From Bacteroidetes bacterium UBA1935 (lineage in GTDB: Bacteria; Bacteroidota; Bacteroidia; Chitinophagales; Chitinophagaceae): a stretch of 64,000 nucleotides of DNA. How positions within the stretch are numbered: position 1 is the first letter of the stretch; each line of letters starts with the position of its first letter. The stretch spans positions 310,001 through 374,000 of the forward strand of contig DDFF01000003.1 of assembly GCA_002337045.1 (NCBI GenBank), given 5' to 3'. Shown in pieces: positions 43,430-52,590 of the stretch. The notes under the pieces were generated by a model. The model was not told the DNA's origin, did not search any database, and saw only the letters and a program-made list of their open reading frames with translations. The position numbers and the translations under genes were made by a program.

Positions 43430-46159
43430 CTAACCGAAATTATACTTTTCTTCACGTTTTTTAAATGCCTCTTTACCTCCCTCAACAATCTCGGCAATAT
43501 GCTCTCTAATACCCATTGATTTCAACAAGTCCTTTTCAGAATCATTTCTTGGGAAGGAATTTTCCAGTGCACCATTAACATAATCAAATTGAAATGGGCT
43601 ACTTGTTTCAACACTACTCTGGCCTCTTTGATTAGCTACAATAATATTTTCCGCATCAGCGTTTACAACGATATTAGCATTATGTGTAACTAATATTATT
43701 TGCCTATCAAGTTTTTTATTCTTTAGATACTCAACCAAATCACTAGTGATAGACCTGTTGTCTAAATTATCTTCTGGTTGATCGATTAATATTGGTGCTT
43801 TTGATTTACTCAAGCCAATAATTAACATTAATATTACGAAGCTAGCTTTCCCTGTAGACATCTTTCCAAGCTTATCATTTTTATATTCAATATCCCAATA
43901 ATCAAAAAAATAATCATCTAAGAGCACCTTAACTGCAGCTCTTTGATCCACCCTTGATATTAGAGCGTAGTCACCAGATTCTACGATAGAAGAGAATATT
44001 TGTTTTAAATCAACAATTAGCTCGTTTAACTTCAACTCTGACAATGAATCTTCAATACTACAAATACGATAACTATTATAGCTTGCCCTTCGGCCGTCAC
44101 TTACACTGCGCAATGTTGCATTAAATTTCCTATAATTAAACTTGACTAACCCTTGAATTAATAGCCCATCTTTTTCCAAATCTTTTGTGCGATTTTTCAA
44201 CTTCTCAATTACTTCTTCATAACACTTATAATTTTCCAAATACAAACTAAACAGATTAGCCTTTTCAGTCTTTAATGCGTTCCTATTATCATCAATTTCT
44301 TTTTTCAATTGAGCAATAGCTTGTAGAGAGGTTTTATCTTGGTTAATCGATTGTGTTATTTGTTCAATTTGGCTTTGCGCATCAACATTTTGTTGATATG
44401 GAATAAGTTGTGTTTTGAGTTGCTCTCTTTGATTATCTATTTTGGTAAATATTTCAGAAATATCGGATACCTGCAAAAAATCATTGTTGGGATTCAATTG
44501 AAATTTCATGTTGAACTTTGTCAAATCTTCAACTAAACCATCAAGTTTAGAATACTCTGCACCAAACAACAACCCAAGAGTATCATTTTCAAGAGATGTA
44601 TTCAATAATTCTTTCTTGGATTTTAGTGAATTAAGCGCACCAATAACTTCAATATTAAATTGATAAATTTTAGAAAAGTCATTGTCAGCTTTTTGCCTTT
44701 TCAGCAAAACATCATCAAGATCCTTCCTAATTTTTTTATACTGTTCAATTTGTTCTGGAGTTAGCCCAGCACCTTTATTTAAGGCTTCAATTCGCGACGT
44801 ATTTGCCTCGATGTTTTTGATTAAAATTTCAGCATTACCCTTAAGCTTCAATTCACCTTCAAGATCATTAATTTTTTTTCGAATATCAAAATAACTATCA
44901 ATTATGGTTTCCCTTCTTTTATCATTTAAGACAACTGAAGTGATGAAATTATCATAGATACTTTTCGACTCAAAATCCTCATTTATCAACCCCCTTACAA
45001 TCTTATTCAACTCATTACCAGTCCTATTAATTTCAGGTTCAGCAAGTTTAACTAAATAACTTTGTGGAATATACTTGACCTCTGGGAGTATACTATTTTC
45101 ATCAATAGCTCTATAAAGCTTTTGAGTAAATCCACCTTGAGTTTTTATCTGAAAATTGAATTTGGAATCTTGACCCCTGAATTTATATTTATCTTCTATA
45201 TTCTCTTTTTTGAAAAACTCTTTATTTGCAAGTAGCGTTTGCGCTATATTGTATAATAATATAGATTTCCCTGAAGACTTACCTCCAATAATAACGTTCA
45301 GATTCTTATTTAGCTTAATTGGAATGGAAGTAAACTTTTTATCCGACGACAAGAACTGTACCTCTTCTATAATTAATTTATCCTCTTTAAAATCAGGTTC
45401 ATCTTTTTGAATTCTTACCCTAAATTCTGGCTCATAGAGAATTTGCTTCAACCCTTCAAATGTAGGGTCTGCTTTTATCCAAAGGTTTTGCTTAACTGTA
45501 TATGTTTTTATATCATGATTATCAGAACAAATTATTAGTGGGATTTGCTTACCTATTACCTTCTTTAAATGTGGATTAACAACCTTATGATACCCTGCTA
45601 TGTCATCTTCTTTACCAAGCTCGAATACATCTATCAATTTTGCAATATCCTCTTTTTGAGCCTGTCCATGAGGTAATGAGTGGGTTATATTTTCCATGCT
45701 GTTAGTCTTTTTTCCTGCATGTATAGTAACTATTCCGCCTAGGTTTTTAATTAATCCAACTGTAGCTTCGATGTTGCAATAAACCTGACTATGTTTCTTA
45801 CCCTCTCCTTGAATTTTAGAGATATTAGTTCTGCTCTCTATTTGTTTCCAAACAAAATCAATGTCTGATTTTTCACTAAAAATGGCTATAAAGTGAATCG
45901 GCTCCTCCCCTCTTGCATCTGACAGAAATTCTATTCCAGGCAAAATAGTTATGCCCTTTTCCTTACCTAGCCTTTGTAGTTCTGTTATCCTTTTAACATC
46001 AATTACATGATGGTCCGTTATTGCTACTACAGAAACGTTGTGCGATGCTAGTCCATCAATAATTTGTTGATTCGTTACTGACTTATCAGCGTAGTCGTAA
46101 GAAGAAGGTGTGTGAAAATGCAAATCCCATTTTCTCCACTCAGAACCTTTATTTGCCAT
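43430..46159 (-). CDS. TrlF-type protein: PHP domain joined to an SMC-like ATPase
   Basis: 909 residues. PHP metal-dependent phosphoesterase domain at 1-240: DLHFHTPSSYD (His14, His16), ITDHH (48-51), PGIEFLSD, and CSDNHD (about 211-216). ATPase half: Walker A GGKSSGKS (292-299), a long coiled coil (about 420-680), ABC-like signature MSTGKASFVILML and Walker B ILIDQPEDNLD near residue 790. This order is the TrlF family. The gene is visibly AT-richer than its neighbours and opposes them, which suggests transfer. The family is often seen among phage-defence genes, but a defence role here is inference. Confidence 0.85.
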   Translation of the reverse strand: MANKGSEWRKWDLHFHTPSSYDYADKSVTNQQIIDGLASHNVSVVAITDHHVIDVKRITELQRLGKEKGITILPGIEFLSDARGEEPIHFIAIFSEKSDIDFVWKQIESRTNISKIQGEGKKHSQVYCNIEATVGLIKNLGGIVTIHAGKKTNSMENITHSLPHGQAQKEDIAKLIDVFELGKEDDIAGYHKVVNPHLKKVIGKQIPLIICSDNHDIKTYTVKQNLWIKADPTFEGLKQILYEPEFRVRIQKDEPDFKEDKLIIEEVQFLSSDKKFTSIPIKLNKNLNVIIGGKSSGKSILLYNIAQTLLANKEFFKKENIEDKYKFRGQDSKFNFQIKTQGGFTQKLYRAIDENSILPEVKYIPQSYLVKLAEPEINRTGNELNKIVRGLINEDFESKSIYDNFITSVVLNDKRRETIIDSYFDIRKKINDLEGELKLKGNAEILIKNIEANTSRIEALNKGAGLTPEQIEQYKKIRKDLDDVLLKRQKADNDFSKIYQFNIEVIGALNSLKSKKELLNTSLENDTLGLLFGAEYSKLDGLVEDLTKFNMKFQLNPNNDFLQVSDISEIFTKIDNQREQLKTQLIPYQQNVDAQSQIEQITQSINQDKTSLQAIAQLKKEIDDNRNALKTEKANLFSLYLENYKCYEEVIEKLKNRTKDLEKDGLLIQGLVKFNYRKFNATLRSVSDGRRASYNSYRICSIEDSLSELKLNELIVDLKQIFSSIVESGDYALISRVDQRAAVKVLLDDYFFDYWDIEYKNDKLGKMSTGKASFVILMLIIGLSKSKAPILIDQPEDNLDNRSITSDLVEYLKNKKLDRQIILVTHNANIVVNADAENIIVANQRGQSSVETSSPFQFDYVNGALENSFPRNDSEKDLLKSMGIREHIAEIVEGGKEAFKKREEKYNFG

Positions 46160-46195
46160 ATAGAGTAATTTATAGGTTCAAATATGCCAATTCCA

Positions 46196-46248
46196 CCCCA
46201 CAAAAAATATCGTGAAAACACTGGTTTTTTTGTCGGCTATTTTTTGTA
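46196..46248 (-). promoter_or_regulatory. Shared upstream element, copy S1 (before the TrlF-type gene)
   Basis: On the gene strand: TACAAAAAATAG, 2 nt, GACAAAAAAAC, CA, GTGTTTTCAC, then TTTTTTGTGGGG. The flanks (ACAAAAAA and TTTTTTGT) form a dyad around GTG-TTTT-CAC. The core ends 52 bp before the start codon. Copies S2 (52498-52537) and S3 (63241-63290) precede two other AT-rich loci. Confidence 0.7.
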
Positions 46249-46476
46249 AAATGCTTCCTGCAATCACTTCATTCATATGAAATTGATACTGCTTGTTTTT
46301 CATAAAGCAATAATCAGATACAGCCTATCTAGTATGCCTACATCATAATATATGGCAAGGGCTTTAGCAACAAGCAGAAAAATCTTTTATACCCCTTCAG
46401 CTAACACCTTTTGCTAATTACTGCAAAACTGTACTAATTAACATTAACAGAACAAAAAGCGGCAAGCCTTTACAAA

Positions 46477-46504
46477 TAGATTTGGAGTATTAATAATTAT
46501 TAAT
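46477..46504 (+). promoter_or_regulatory. Promoter -7 element and palindrome upstream of the T9SS gene
   Basis: TAGATTTG (46477-46484) matches TAnnTTTG. Five bases later a perfect 16-bp A/T palindrome (ATTAATAATTATTAAT, 46489-46504) covers the expected start point. No clear -33 box. The space 46249-46476 holds nothing else recognisable. Confidence 0.4.
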
Positions 46505-46557
46505 GCTTCAAACCTGCAACCCGTTTCTTTTTTTCACAAACACAAAATTTATAAATT

Positions 46558-48216
46558 ATGAACCTGAAATTATCAGCGCTCAAACGATTAGTACAGTGCC
46601 TTGTATTAGCTCTATCTTTTCTGCCTGCCAATGCCTTTGCATCTTTTATGGGCATAGCAACATTCTCGTCTGTACCTCCCGGCGCACGGCTGGAGCCTGT
46701 GCAAATACTTATAGACGACAACCTGGGTGGTGGTGTCGGGCTTGTAAATATTGTAGACAACAATTCCTCTCCCACACAGGGATACTTCATTGTATGCAGG
46801 GGTACATCAAAAGGTATATTTCCGTGGATAAAAAACTTTAAATACGACGGGCAGCTTACGGCTCAAAAAATTGTAAAATTTAAGGATAGATACATTGTTC
46901 TCTATACGGCATATAATCTTGCCGGCTTTGCCAATGGCGCATACCTGATGCAGCTCGATGCTGCAACGGGAAACACCATCAGCAACACAAGGCTTGTATT
47001 GGACAATGCAGAAGAAATAACGGGTATAGACATATATGTATCTGAAATAAACGCAATGGTATATGCTGTATGCAATGGCAAGCTAGGCACACAGGACGTA
47101 AACCTGCTGGCCGCTTACGATATTGGCAGCAATAGCATCATGGACTCAAGAATCATTGAATACAACGGCAGAAACATACACGCAGACGCCCTTGCGGGAG
47201 AACCATCATCTATTGGCGCAAACGACCGCGTACATATTGGCGGCAGGATGAGAAAAGACGACTTCTATGAAGGAATATATGTACAGGCTTATACGTACGA
47301 TTTCTCTACAAAACAATTAAACGCGCAGACGCACAATGTTTTTCAATGGTCTAACGACAACAGGTTGTTTATGAGCAGATTGAAGTATCAGCCATCTACG
47401 GGCCATCTTGTTATGATGACGCAATCTTTCGGCATACGCGATGAAGCAGGCCCTTTCGACCTGTTCCATATTGATGTAGCAGGCTCCAGCATTGTTCAAA
47501 GACGACACTTCCCTAATCCGGGACGCATGTTCTTGTCTGACATTAACATAGAAGAAGACCATATAACCATTGCAGGCCCTAACAACTGGAATAATACCGG
47601 CTCGGGTACGGTAATAGCTTTGTTCAATCAGCATCTTGATTTTGTTGCCATAAAGCAATATCCTTTCAATGGTTTTCAGTTAGAGCCTACAGCACTACAT
47701 GGTCCGCATCGTGGTTTCCCTTTTGTAATGGCAACCCAAAACTATGCCAGCCCCAATACAGCAAAATGGACAGTTGGCTGGAATTACGATGGCGCTTGCG
47801 ATGTGATAGACGTGAGGCTTGAAGAAGGATTCATGGACACAAAACAAAACCCGGCGTTGCAAGAGATTGCAATATCAAGCGACATTAAAAAAATGACACT
47901 CTTAACAAAAAATGACAAACTGATTTATGATGTAGAATGCGGCAAGCCTGGCCAAAAGCAAGGTGCAACAAGCATAGAAAATACCAATAGCGGCATGGCA
48001 TACAATTTCCAGCAAAACGAGATTCAGGTGCAAATCAGCTCTCAGTACAATATTGGCAATGCAGAAATGTATGACATCAACGGGCGCAAAATAGCAAACT
48101 ACCCGTCTGCAGGTACATCTCTCAGTATCAGCAAAAAAGACATCACGCCGGGTGTGTATGTGCTAAGGTTTGCAGTAAATGGTTTGGATAAAACAGAAAA
48201 AATTATAGTGCAGTAA
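46558..48216 (+). CDS. Secreted protein with T9SS sorting tail, central domain unknown
   Basis: 552 residues. Signal peptide (LVLALSFLPANAFA). The central 430 residues look like a beta-propeller-type repeat series (GYFIVCRGTSKGIFPWIKNF, YIVLYTAYNLAGFANGAYLMQLD, HLVMMTQSFGIRDEAGPFDLFHID), matching no family I can name. The tail has EMYDINGRKIANYPS, ITPGVYVLRFAVNG and ends in KIIVQ. Secreted or surface-attached. Confidence 0.75.
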   Translation: MNLKLSALKRLVQCLVLALSFLPANAFASFMGIATFSSVPPGARLEPVQILIDDNLGGGVGLVNIVDNNSSPTQGYFIVCRGTSKGIFPWIKNFKYDGQLTAQKIVKFKDRYIVLYTAYNLAGFANGAYLMQLDAATGNTISNTRLVLDNAEEITGIDIYVSEINAMVYAVCNGKLGTQDVNLLAAYDIGSNSIMDSRIIEYNGRNIHADALAGEPSSIGANDRVHIGGRMRKDDFYEGIYVQAYTYDFSTKQLNAQTHNVFQWSNDNRLFMSRLKYQPSTGHLVMMTQSFGIRDEAGPFDLFHIDVAGSSIVQRRHFPNPGRMFLSDINIEEDHITIAGPNNWNNTGSGTVIALFNQHLDFVAIKQYPFNGFQLEPTALHGPHRGFPFVMATQNYASPNTAKWTVGWNYDGACDVIDVRLEEGFMDTKQNPALQEIAISSDIKKMTLLTKNDKLIYDVECGKPGQKQGATSIENTNSGMAYNFQQNEIQVQISSQYNIGNAEMYDINGRKIANYPSAGTSLSISKKDITPGVYVLRFAVNGLDKTEKIIVQ

Positions 48217-48249
48217 CATAAGCACACAATACATCTGTATTTATCAACA

Positions 48250-48286
48250 CAAACAAAGACACCTTACTGGTGTCTTTGTTTGTTAT
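48250..48286. terminator. Bidirectional terminator
   Basis: A perfect 14-bp stem CAAACAAAGACACC / GGTGTCTTTGTTTG with a 5-nt loop lies between the convergent T9SS and response regulator genes. Confidence 0.85.
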
Positions 48287-48957
48287 TAATCCTCTGCCAC
48301 AAGTTTATAACCAATACCTCGCAGGTTAATAATCTTCACTGTTTCATCAAACGATAGATGTGCCCTTAATCGGGTTATGAGCACATCTATATTTCTGCTG
48401 TTTTGCATGGTATGGGTACCCCATAGCCTTTGTTGCATTTGTTCTTTAGGCAGTGCTGCATTCTTGTTATCGCATAGCATCATCAGTAATTGAGATTCTT
48501 TATACGAAATTGAAATTTTCCGCCCCCGCCACATCAGCGTTTGTTGAGATACATCAAACAAAAAGCTGCCTATCTCATATTGCAAGGTATTGCTTACTGT
48601 CTGTTTCAGCATTACCTGCATACGTGCCAATAATTCTTCCACTATAAAAGGCTTACGCATAAAATCGTTAGCACCGGCCTTGAAGCTCTCCAGTATTTCA
48701 GATGTACTACATCTACTACTCAAAAACATAATAGGCACATGCCTGTTGGTTCTCCTTATGGCTGCTGCTACCTCATAACCATCCATCACAGACAATATCA
48801 CATCAAGCACTACGATATCAGGCATCATATTTTTAAACAACTTCAAAGCATATACACCATTTGTGGCAGTACAAACACGATATCCGTTATGCTCCAATAC
48901 ATTTGCCAGAACATCTATCTGTTCACCTTCATTTTGCGCCAATAATATCAGCTTCAT
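48286..48957 (-). CDS. OmpR/PhoB-type response regulator
   Basis: 223 residues from the ATG at 48957; an in-frame start 30 bp upstream is less likely. The receiver lacks the usual DD pair at its start (LILLAQNEGEQ), but keeps Asp in IVVLDVILSVMDGYE, Ser in LSSRCSTSE and Lys in FMRKPFIVEE. Winged-helix output at about 130-220 (FDVSQQTLMWRGRKISISYKE, NIDVLITRLRAHL, INLRGIGYKLV). No kinase gene is adjacent. The altered acidic pocket suggests weak or no phosphorylation. Confidence 0.88.
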   Translation of the reverse strand: MKLILLAQNEGEQIDVLANVLEHNGYRVCTATNGVYALKLFKNMMPDIVVLDVILSVMDGYEVAAAIRRTNRHVPIMFLSSRCSTSEILESFKAGANDFMRKPFIVEELLARMQVMLKQTVSNTLQYEIGSFLFDVSQQTLMWRGRKISISYKESQLLMMLCDNKNAALPKEQMQQRLWGTHTMQNSRNIDVLITRLRAHLSFDETVKIINLRGIGYKLVAED

Positions 48958-49015
48958 TACATAGAAATTAGTATATACAGCACTCAACTATCCTGTGTTT
49001 ATAACAGTTGCCGCA

Positions 49016-49097
49016 TCGACAATACTAACATACAAATACAATATACCGTTATGACATAAATAGTTTTTCGACGAACGCACTTTGTGCATCGACAAAA
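49016..49097 (-). promoter_or_regulatory. LytTR-type repeat pair upstream of the OmpR-type regulator
   Basis: TCGACGAAC (49068-49076) and TCGACAAAA (49089-49097) are separated by exactly 12 bp. A third TCGACAATA starts at 49016, 52 bp before the pair. On the gene strand the pair reads TTTTGTCGA-N12-GTTCGTCGA. A -7-like TGTATTTG lies at 49033-49040. The rest of 48958-49384 shows only the terminator listed next. Confidence 0.5.
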
Positions 49098-49338
49098 CCA
49101 TCTTATTGTCTGAAAAATTTGCAGAACAAACAAGAAGCCTGAAACAAGCAAGCACTATAAAAGAACAGGAAGCTGCCCACCATTAAGAGTATTGCTATAG
49201 CCGTAATTTGCATTACGAACATACTGCCGGAATGTAGGTATCGTAAAACTAAAAAGACGCGGATTATTGCAAAGCAAAGCCTGCCAAAAGCGATGCAGCC
49301 GGTGTTGTAGCAGTAGCCGTAAAGGCATACAAAAGAAA

Positions 49339-49360
49339 ATCCCCGCCTTTCGGCAGGGAT
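49339..49360 (-). terminator. Terminator of the second beta-helix gene
   Basis: ATCCCCGCC / GGCAGGGAT (one mismatch) with a 4-nt loop is followed on the minus strand by TTTTCTTTTG, 25 bp after the stop codon. Confidence 0.75.
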
Positions 49361-49384
49361 AAACCATTATGAGAAGAAAGCTTT

Positions 49385-50632
49385 TTACTGCACTACAAAC
49401 ATAGTTTGTGAGGTGGCCGATGGGCTTACCAGCTTCAGCACATATACACCACTTGCTGCATTTTGCAAGTCAAATTTCAGCGCATTGCCTTGTTTGTATG
49501 GTTGTTTGGCTACTACCTGTCCGCTCACATTCATTACCACAGCCTCGCCTGATTGTATATTAGCTGGTACATCTATTACAAACGTCCCTTTATTGGGATT
49601 GGGGTATACCCTCAGCCCGTTTTCATTTGCAGCAATTACCCCTTGTACACTTGTTGTAACACAGGTAGAATCTAAAGGCATATAACTAACCAACCCTACA
49701 CTGATGTTGTTGTACCCATCATAAATCTTTCCGCGAATGACAACGGAGTCTGTTGAGCACCAACAATTATCAGGGAGTTCGCAGTTCTGGCTGCTTGCTA
49801 ATACTACATTGCGCGTATTACTACATATTTTATTCCTGTTCAGCTTGTTCTGATTACCATAGCAACTGTTTATCAGTACTGCGGTATCGTTGTTTGTAAT
49901 TATGTTATCAACAATACCATATGTGGCTACATATAGCTCTGCGACAATGGCTATATTATTGTTTTTAATCTCGCAATTACGAATATTACCAACCTTACCT
50001 ATTGCATACGCACTGTGATTGGTGAATTTGCTATTGATAATTTCATTGCCGCCATCTACACCGATTGCATTGCTATCAAAAACACAGTAAGCCACTTCCT
50101 TCACAGGCATTACAAGTGCTGTAGCTCCGTGTTTAAACGTGCAGTAGTTATACCATGCCAAGCCATTAAGCTGAGAACCTGCAATTTTGTTGTATGTAAA
50201 AGTACAATTACTGAAAAGGGCTAAAGCCGATGCAGTAACGGAGGTAGCCGTTTCAGCGTTAGAGAATCTACAGTAGGCAACAATTGCTTCCGAATCATTT
50301 GCCGGCACAGTACCTTTAAAGGTAATCCCTTGCCAGAAGCGAGTATTATTGGAAGACGTATTGCCCTTTATCACTACCTCATTACCTGCGGCACCATTCA
50401 CGCGTAGCTTGCCTTTCACCTCTATCAATACATTACTGTCTGCTAGTACCTGTACACCGGGTTCTATTGTCAGCGTTGCATTATCAAATACCACGAGGTT
50501 GGCAGTTACTATATAAGGACTGTTAGCCAATGTCCATGTAGTACTTGTATATATACCACCAGATACATTGGTTGCGTTTGTGTGCAGACTCAACATGCAC
50601 ATTGCTGCGATCATTAGTAATAAACGTTTCAT
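49385..50632 (-). CDS. Secreted right-handed beta-helix protein with T9SS tail
   Basis: 415 residues. Signal peptide (1-20). Beta-helix coils over about 25-330 (LTIEPGVQVLADSNVLIEVK, NCTFTYNKIAGSQLNGL, NKLNRNKICSNTRNVVLAS). The tail has RVYPNPNKGTFVIDVPAN and AASGVYVLKLVSPS. It is a shorter paralogue of the protein at 37215 without the FnIII-like domain. It has a long leader of about 190 bp from a promoter at 50824, with LytTR-type boxes further upstream. Confidence 0.85.
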   Translation of the reverse strand: MKRLLLMIAAMCMLSLHTNATNVSGGIYTSTTWTLANSPYIVTANLVVFDNATLTIEPGVQVLADSNVLIEVKGKLRVNGAAGNEVVIKGNTSSNNTRFWQGITFKGTVPANDSEAIVAYCRFSNAETATSVTASALALFSNCTFTYNKIAGSQLNGLAWYNYCTFKHGATALVMPVKEVAYCVFDSNAIGVDGGNEIINSKFTNHSAYAIGKVGNIRNCEIKNNNIAIVAELYVATYGIVDNIITNNDTAVLINSCYGNQNKLNRNKICSNTRNVVLASSQNCELPDNCWCSTDSVVIRGKIYDGYNNISVGLVSYMPLDSTCVTTSVQGVIAANENGLRVYPNPNKGTFVIDVPANIQSGEAVVMNVSGQVVAKQPYKQGNALKFDLQNAASGVYVLKLVSPSATSQTMFVVQ

Positions 50633-50823
50633 AATCTATATTTTTTAGGGTTAAAAAATCTTTGTATCAGCAACACAGTACATTGTTTTACTGTGTAAAG
50701 AAACCGATATACGCTGTTCCGGATTAGCGTTGATGTGCCTGTCTGTAAACCTTAGCCCTGTGCTGATGTAGGCGTTGTTGTGCTCCGCTTGTACTTGTTC
50801 GGTTAATCTATTTCTTCTGACAA

Positions 50824-50901
50824 CAAAGCTAAACAACAAAAATGCGCTACCGATACACGCAATGCTTCATTTCGACGAACTGCAGTTTTGTATCGACCAA
50901 A
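50824..50901 (-). promoter_or_regulatory. Promoter with LytTR-type boxes upstream of the beta-helix gene
   Basis: Minus-strand TAGCTTTG (50824-50831) matches the -7 consensus. TCGACGAAC (50872-50880) and TCGACCAAA (50893-50901) lie upstream, 12 bp apart, about 40 bp before the -7 box. Between promoter and start codon (50633-50823) no credible gene is seen; a 62-codon frame there is judged part of the leader. 50902-50982 holds nothing. Confidence 0.5.
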
Positions 50902-50982
50902 TTGTATTTACATACCCAAAAAATGAACGTGTGTAGTGCTACCCACCCAAAAGCCAAGCAGGGAGTGTTGCGGCAGGGGTGT

Positions 50983-51549
50983 TTAATCTTTTTTCATTTC
51001 ATAGCATAGCTCTACCATGCCTGTTTTATGAGGTGTTACATCTTTCAGCAGCAGAATTTGCTCCTGATCTATGTGATTAAAGAAAGGAATACCATCACCA
51101 AGTATAATGGGCAATATAGATACACGTACTTCGTCTGCCAGTTTTAAACGAATGAAGTCGCTGACAACAGATGCACCACCCACTAGCCATACGCTTTTGT
51201 ATATAGGTTTCAGGCGCTCATTTACAAGCTTTGTCAAATCACCTGAATACATTTCCACATTGGGCAGGTGTGCAGTTCCAGGCTTGTTAGACAGTACAAT
51301 AGTAGGTTTGTCCCCATAAGCCCAGCCATAAGATTTTGATAGTTCTACAGCCAACTCATATGTTCTCGCTCCCATTATATAGCAATCGATAGAGGTAAGA
51401 AACGCAGCCGTTTCTTCATCGGTAAGTGCAATACCTTTTTCATAATTGCACGATGTTTCGAACCAGGCAATACTATTATCCCTCTTTGCGATATAGCCAT
51501 CAAGGCTCGACACCATGTGTATTGTCAATGTAAAGCTATCTGTTGCCAT
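50983..51549 (-). CDS. Dihydrofolate reductase-fold (RibD C-terminal type) protein
   Basis: 188 residues. The start FTLTIHMVSSLDGYIAKRDNSIAWFET, then DCYIMGARTYELAVEL, PTIVLSNKP and SVWLVGGASVVSDFIRLKLADEVRVSILPIILGDGIPFF are the RibD_C/YwjB-like DHFR family. These bind NADPH and are not the main folate enzyme. Substrate unknown. Single-gene unit. Confidence 0.88.
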   Translation of the reverse strand: MATDSFTLTIHMVSSLDGYIAKRDNSIAWFETSCNYEKGIALTDEETAAFLTSIDCYIMGARTYELAVELSKSYGWAYGDKPTIVLSNKPGTAHLPNVEMYSGDLTKLVNERLKPIYKSVWLVGGASVVSDFIRLKLADEVRVSILPIILGDGIPFFNHIDQEQILLLKDVTPHKTGMVELCYEMKKD

Positions 51550-51710
51550 ACTTATCAGTTGTTTACAATAGTCAACATAGCAAGTATATTAATAAAGTTC
51601 TGAATCACAGAATATCAGCGCATTTTTAGCCCTTGCGGCGGAAAAGGGATTGTATTGGAAACTGAATACATTTCTTAGTGATTTGTATATTTGGGTATAT
51701 AACCCTGTTT

Positions 51711-52268
51711 ATGAAAATCCTCGACAGTATAAAATACCACTACGACAAGAGAAAGTACACTCAAGTAACCCGCCAGGTAGCAGAAGACCAAACTAAAAGT
51801 AGCTCCGGCTACATTGTTGCTTATTCAAAAGACTTTATCATTCTGCAAGAGTCAGATGATTTTCGCATCCTCGGCTATCTTGTTCTGCCAGTTGCGCAGA
51901 TTGCAGAAGTACGATATAATAAGGCCGATAAGTATTACGACAAGATAATGGTTTGGGAGAAAGAAGCAGACAAGGTTTCGCTGCCCTACGCCATAGACCT
52001 AACCGACTGGAATACTATTTTCCAATCTATCAAAGGCTATCAGCAAACAGTAATTGTAGAATGTGAAGACCCTTCGATTGGTGCATTCATTATAGGACCT
52101 ATTGTGCGAATAACAAAGAAAAAAGTGCACATTTCTTATTTTGATGCACAAGGATATATTGATGAAGACCCAATACGGGTTAAATATACAGACATTAGCA
52201 TAGTAAAATTTGATGACCGATATGCAAACGTATTTGGCAAATACACACGGCACAAAAAGAAGAAATAA
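51711..52268 (+). CDS. Protein of unknown function
   Basis: 185 residues from the ATG at 51711; the frame is open 33 bp upstream. No signal peptide or membrane helix. It appears to be beta-rich with two similar halves, each with a short segment ending in aromatic/acidic residues (SKDFIILQESDDFRILGYLVLP and IRVKYTDISIVKFDDRYANVFG), perhaps an Sm-like or small barrel fold repeated twice. The C-terminus is basic (RHKKKK). It lies 16 bp before the KOW gene. Confidence 0.5.
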   Translation: MKILDSIKYHYDKRKYTQVTRQVAEDQTKSSSGYIVAYSKDFIILQESDDFRILGYLVLPVAQIAEVRYNKADKYYDKIMVWEKEADKVSLPYAIDLTDWNTIFQSIKGYQQTVIVECEDPSIGAFIIGPIVRITKKKVHISYFDAQGYIDEDPIRVKYTDISIVKFDDRYANVFGKYTRHKKKK

Positions 52269-52284
52269 ACTATTGCACTGAAAT

Positions 52285-52473
52285 ATGGAAACCACAAAAC
52301 TGAAAGACGGCGACTATTGCAAAGTGATAGCCGGCACACACAAAGGCAAGGCGGGCTATGTGCAGGATATTAACACCAGCAAAACAGGCGCCATCACCAT
52401 TACCATACTGCAAAAGAACGGCGTGCGCTTTAAAACACTTGCCAAGAGTGTGGAGGTGCTGAAGGAGGTGTAG
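52285..52473 (+). CDS. Small KOW-motif protein
   Basis: 62 residues. KDGDYCKVIAGTHKGKAGYVQDINTSKTGAIT is a KOW motif as in ribosomal L24 and NusG; the rest is a short strand-rich tail. It probably binds RNA or ribosomal components. The AT-rich DUF262 locus begins just after it, so this gene marks the edge of the older chromosome. Confidence 0.75.
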   Translation: METTKLKDGDYCKVIAGTHKGKAGYVQDINTSKTGAITITILQKNGVRFKTLAKSVEVLKEV

Positions 52474-52497
52474 GCTTAGGTTAGATTGGCAGGTAAA

Positions 52498-52537
52498 ATG
52501 TCAAAAATCTGGTGTATACACTGGTTTTTTTGTGGGG
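52498..52537 (+). promoter_or_regulatory. Shared upstream element, copy S2 (before the DUF262-HEPN pair)
   Basis: TGTCAAAAATCTG, then GTGTATACAC, TGG and TTTTTTTGTGGGG. The core is the perfect palindrome GTGTATACAC. Read on the opposite strand, ACAAAAAAACCAGTGT is identical to the same part of S1. The core ends 69 bp before the chosen start codon (39 bp before an alternative ATG at 52561). Confidence 0.65.
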
Positions 52538-52590
52538 CAGGTGTTGTAGATTGGCTGAAAATGAAGCTATCTCTGGTGTTCATTATTAAT

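Noticed and set aside
46237..46248. Short coding tail ending Tyr-Lys-Lys-stop shared by S1 and S3
   Set aside because: In S1 the frame is closed by a stop nine codons earlier, so the match belongs to the DNA element and not to a gene.
50651..50839. 62-codon minus-strand frame before the beta-helix gene
   Set aside because: It covers the expected transcription start region (promoter at 50824-50831) and looks like leader sequence.
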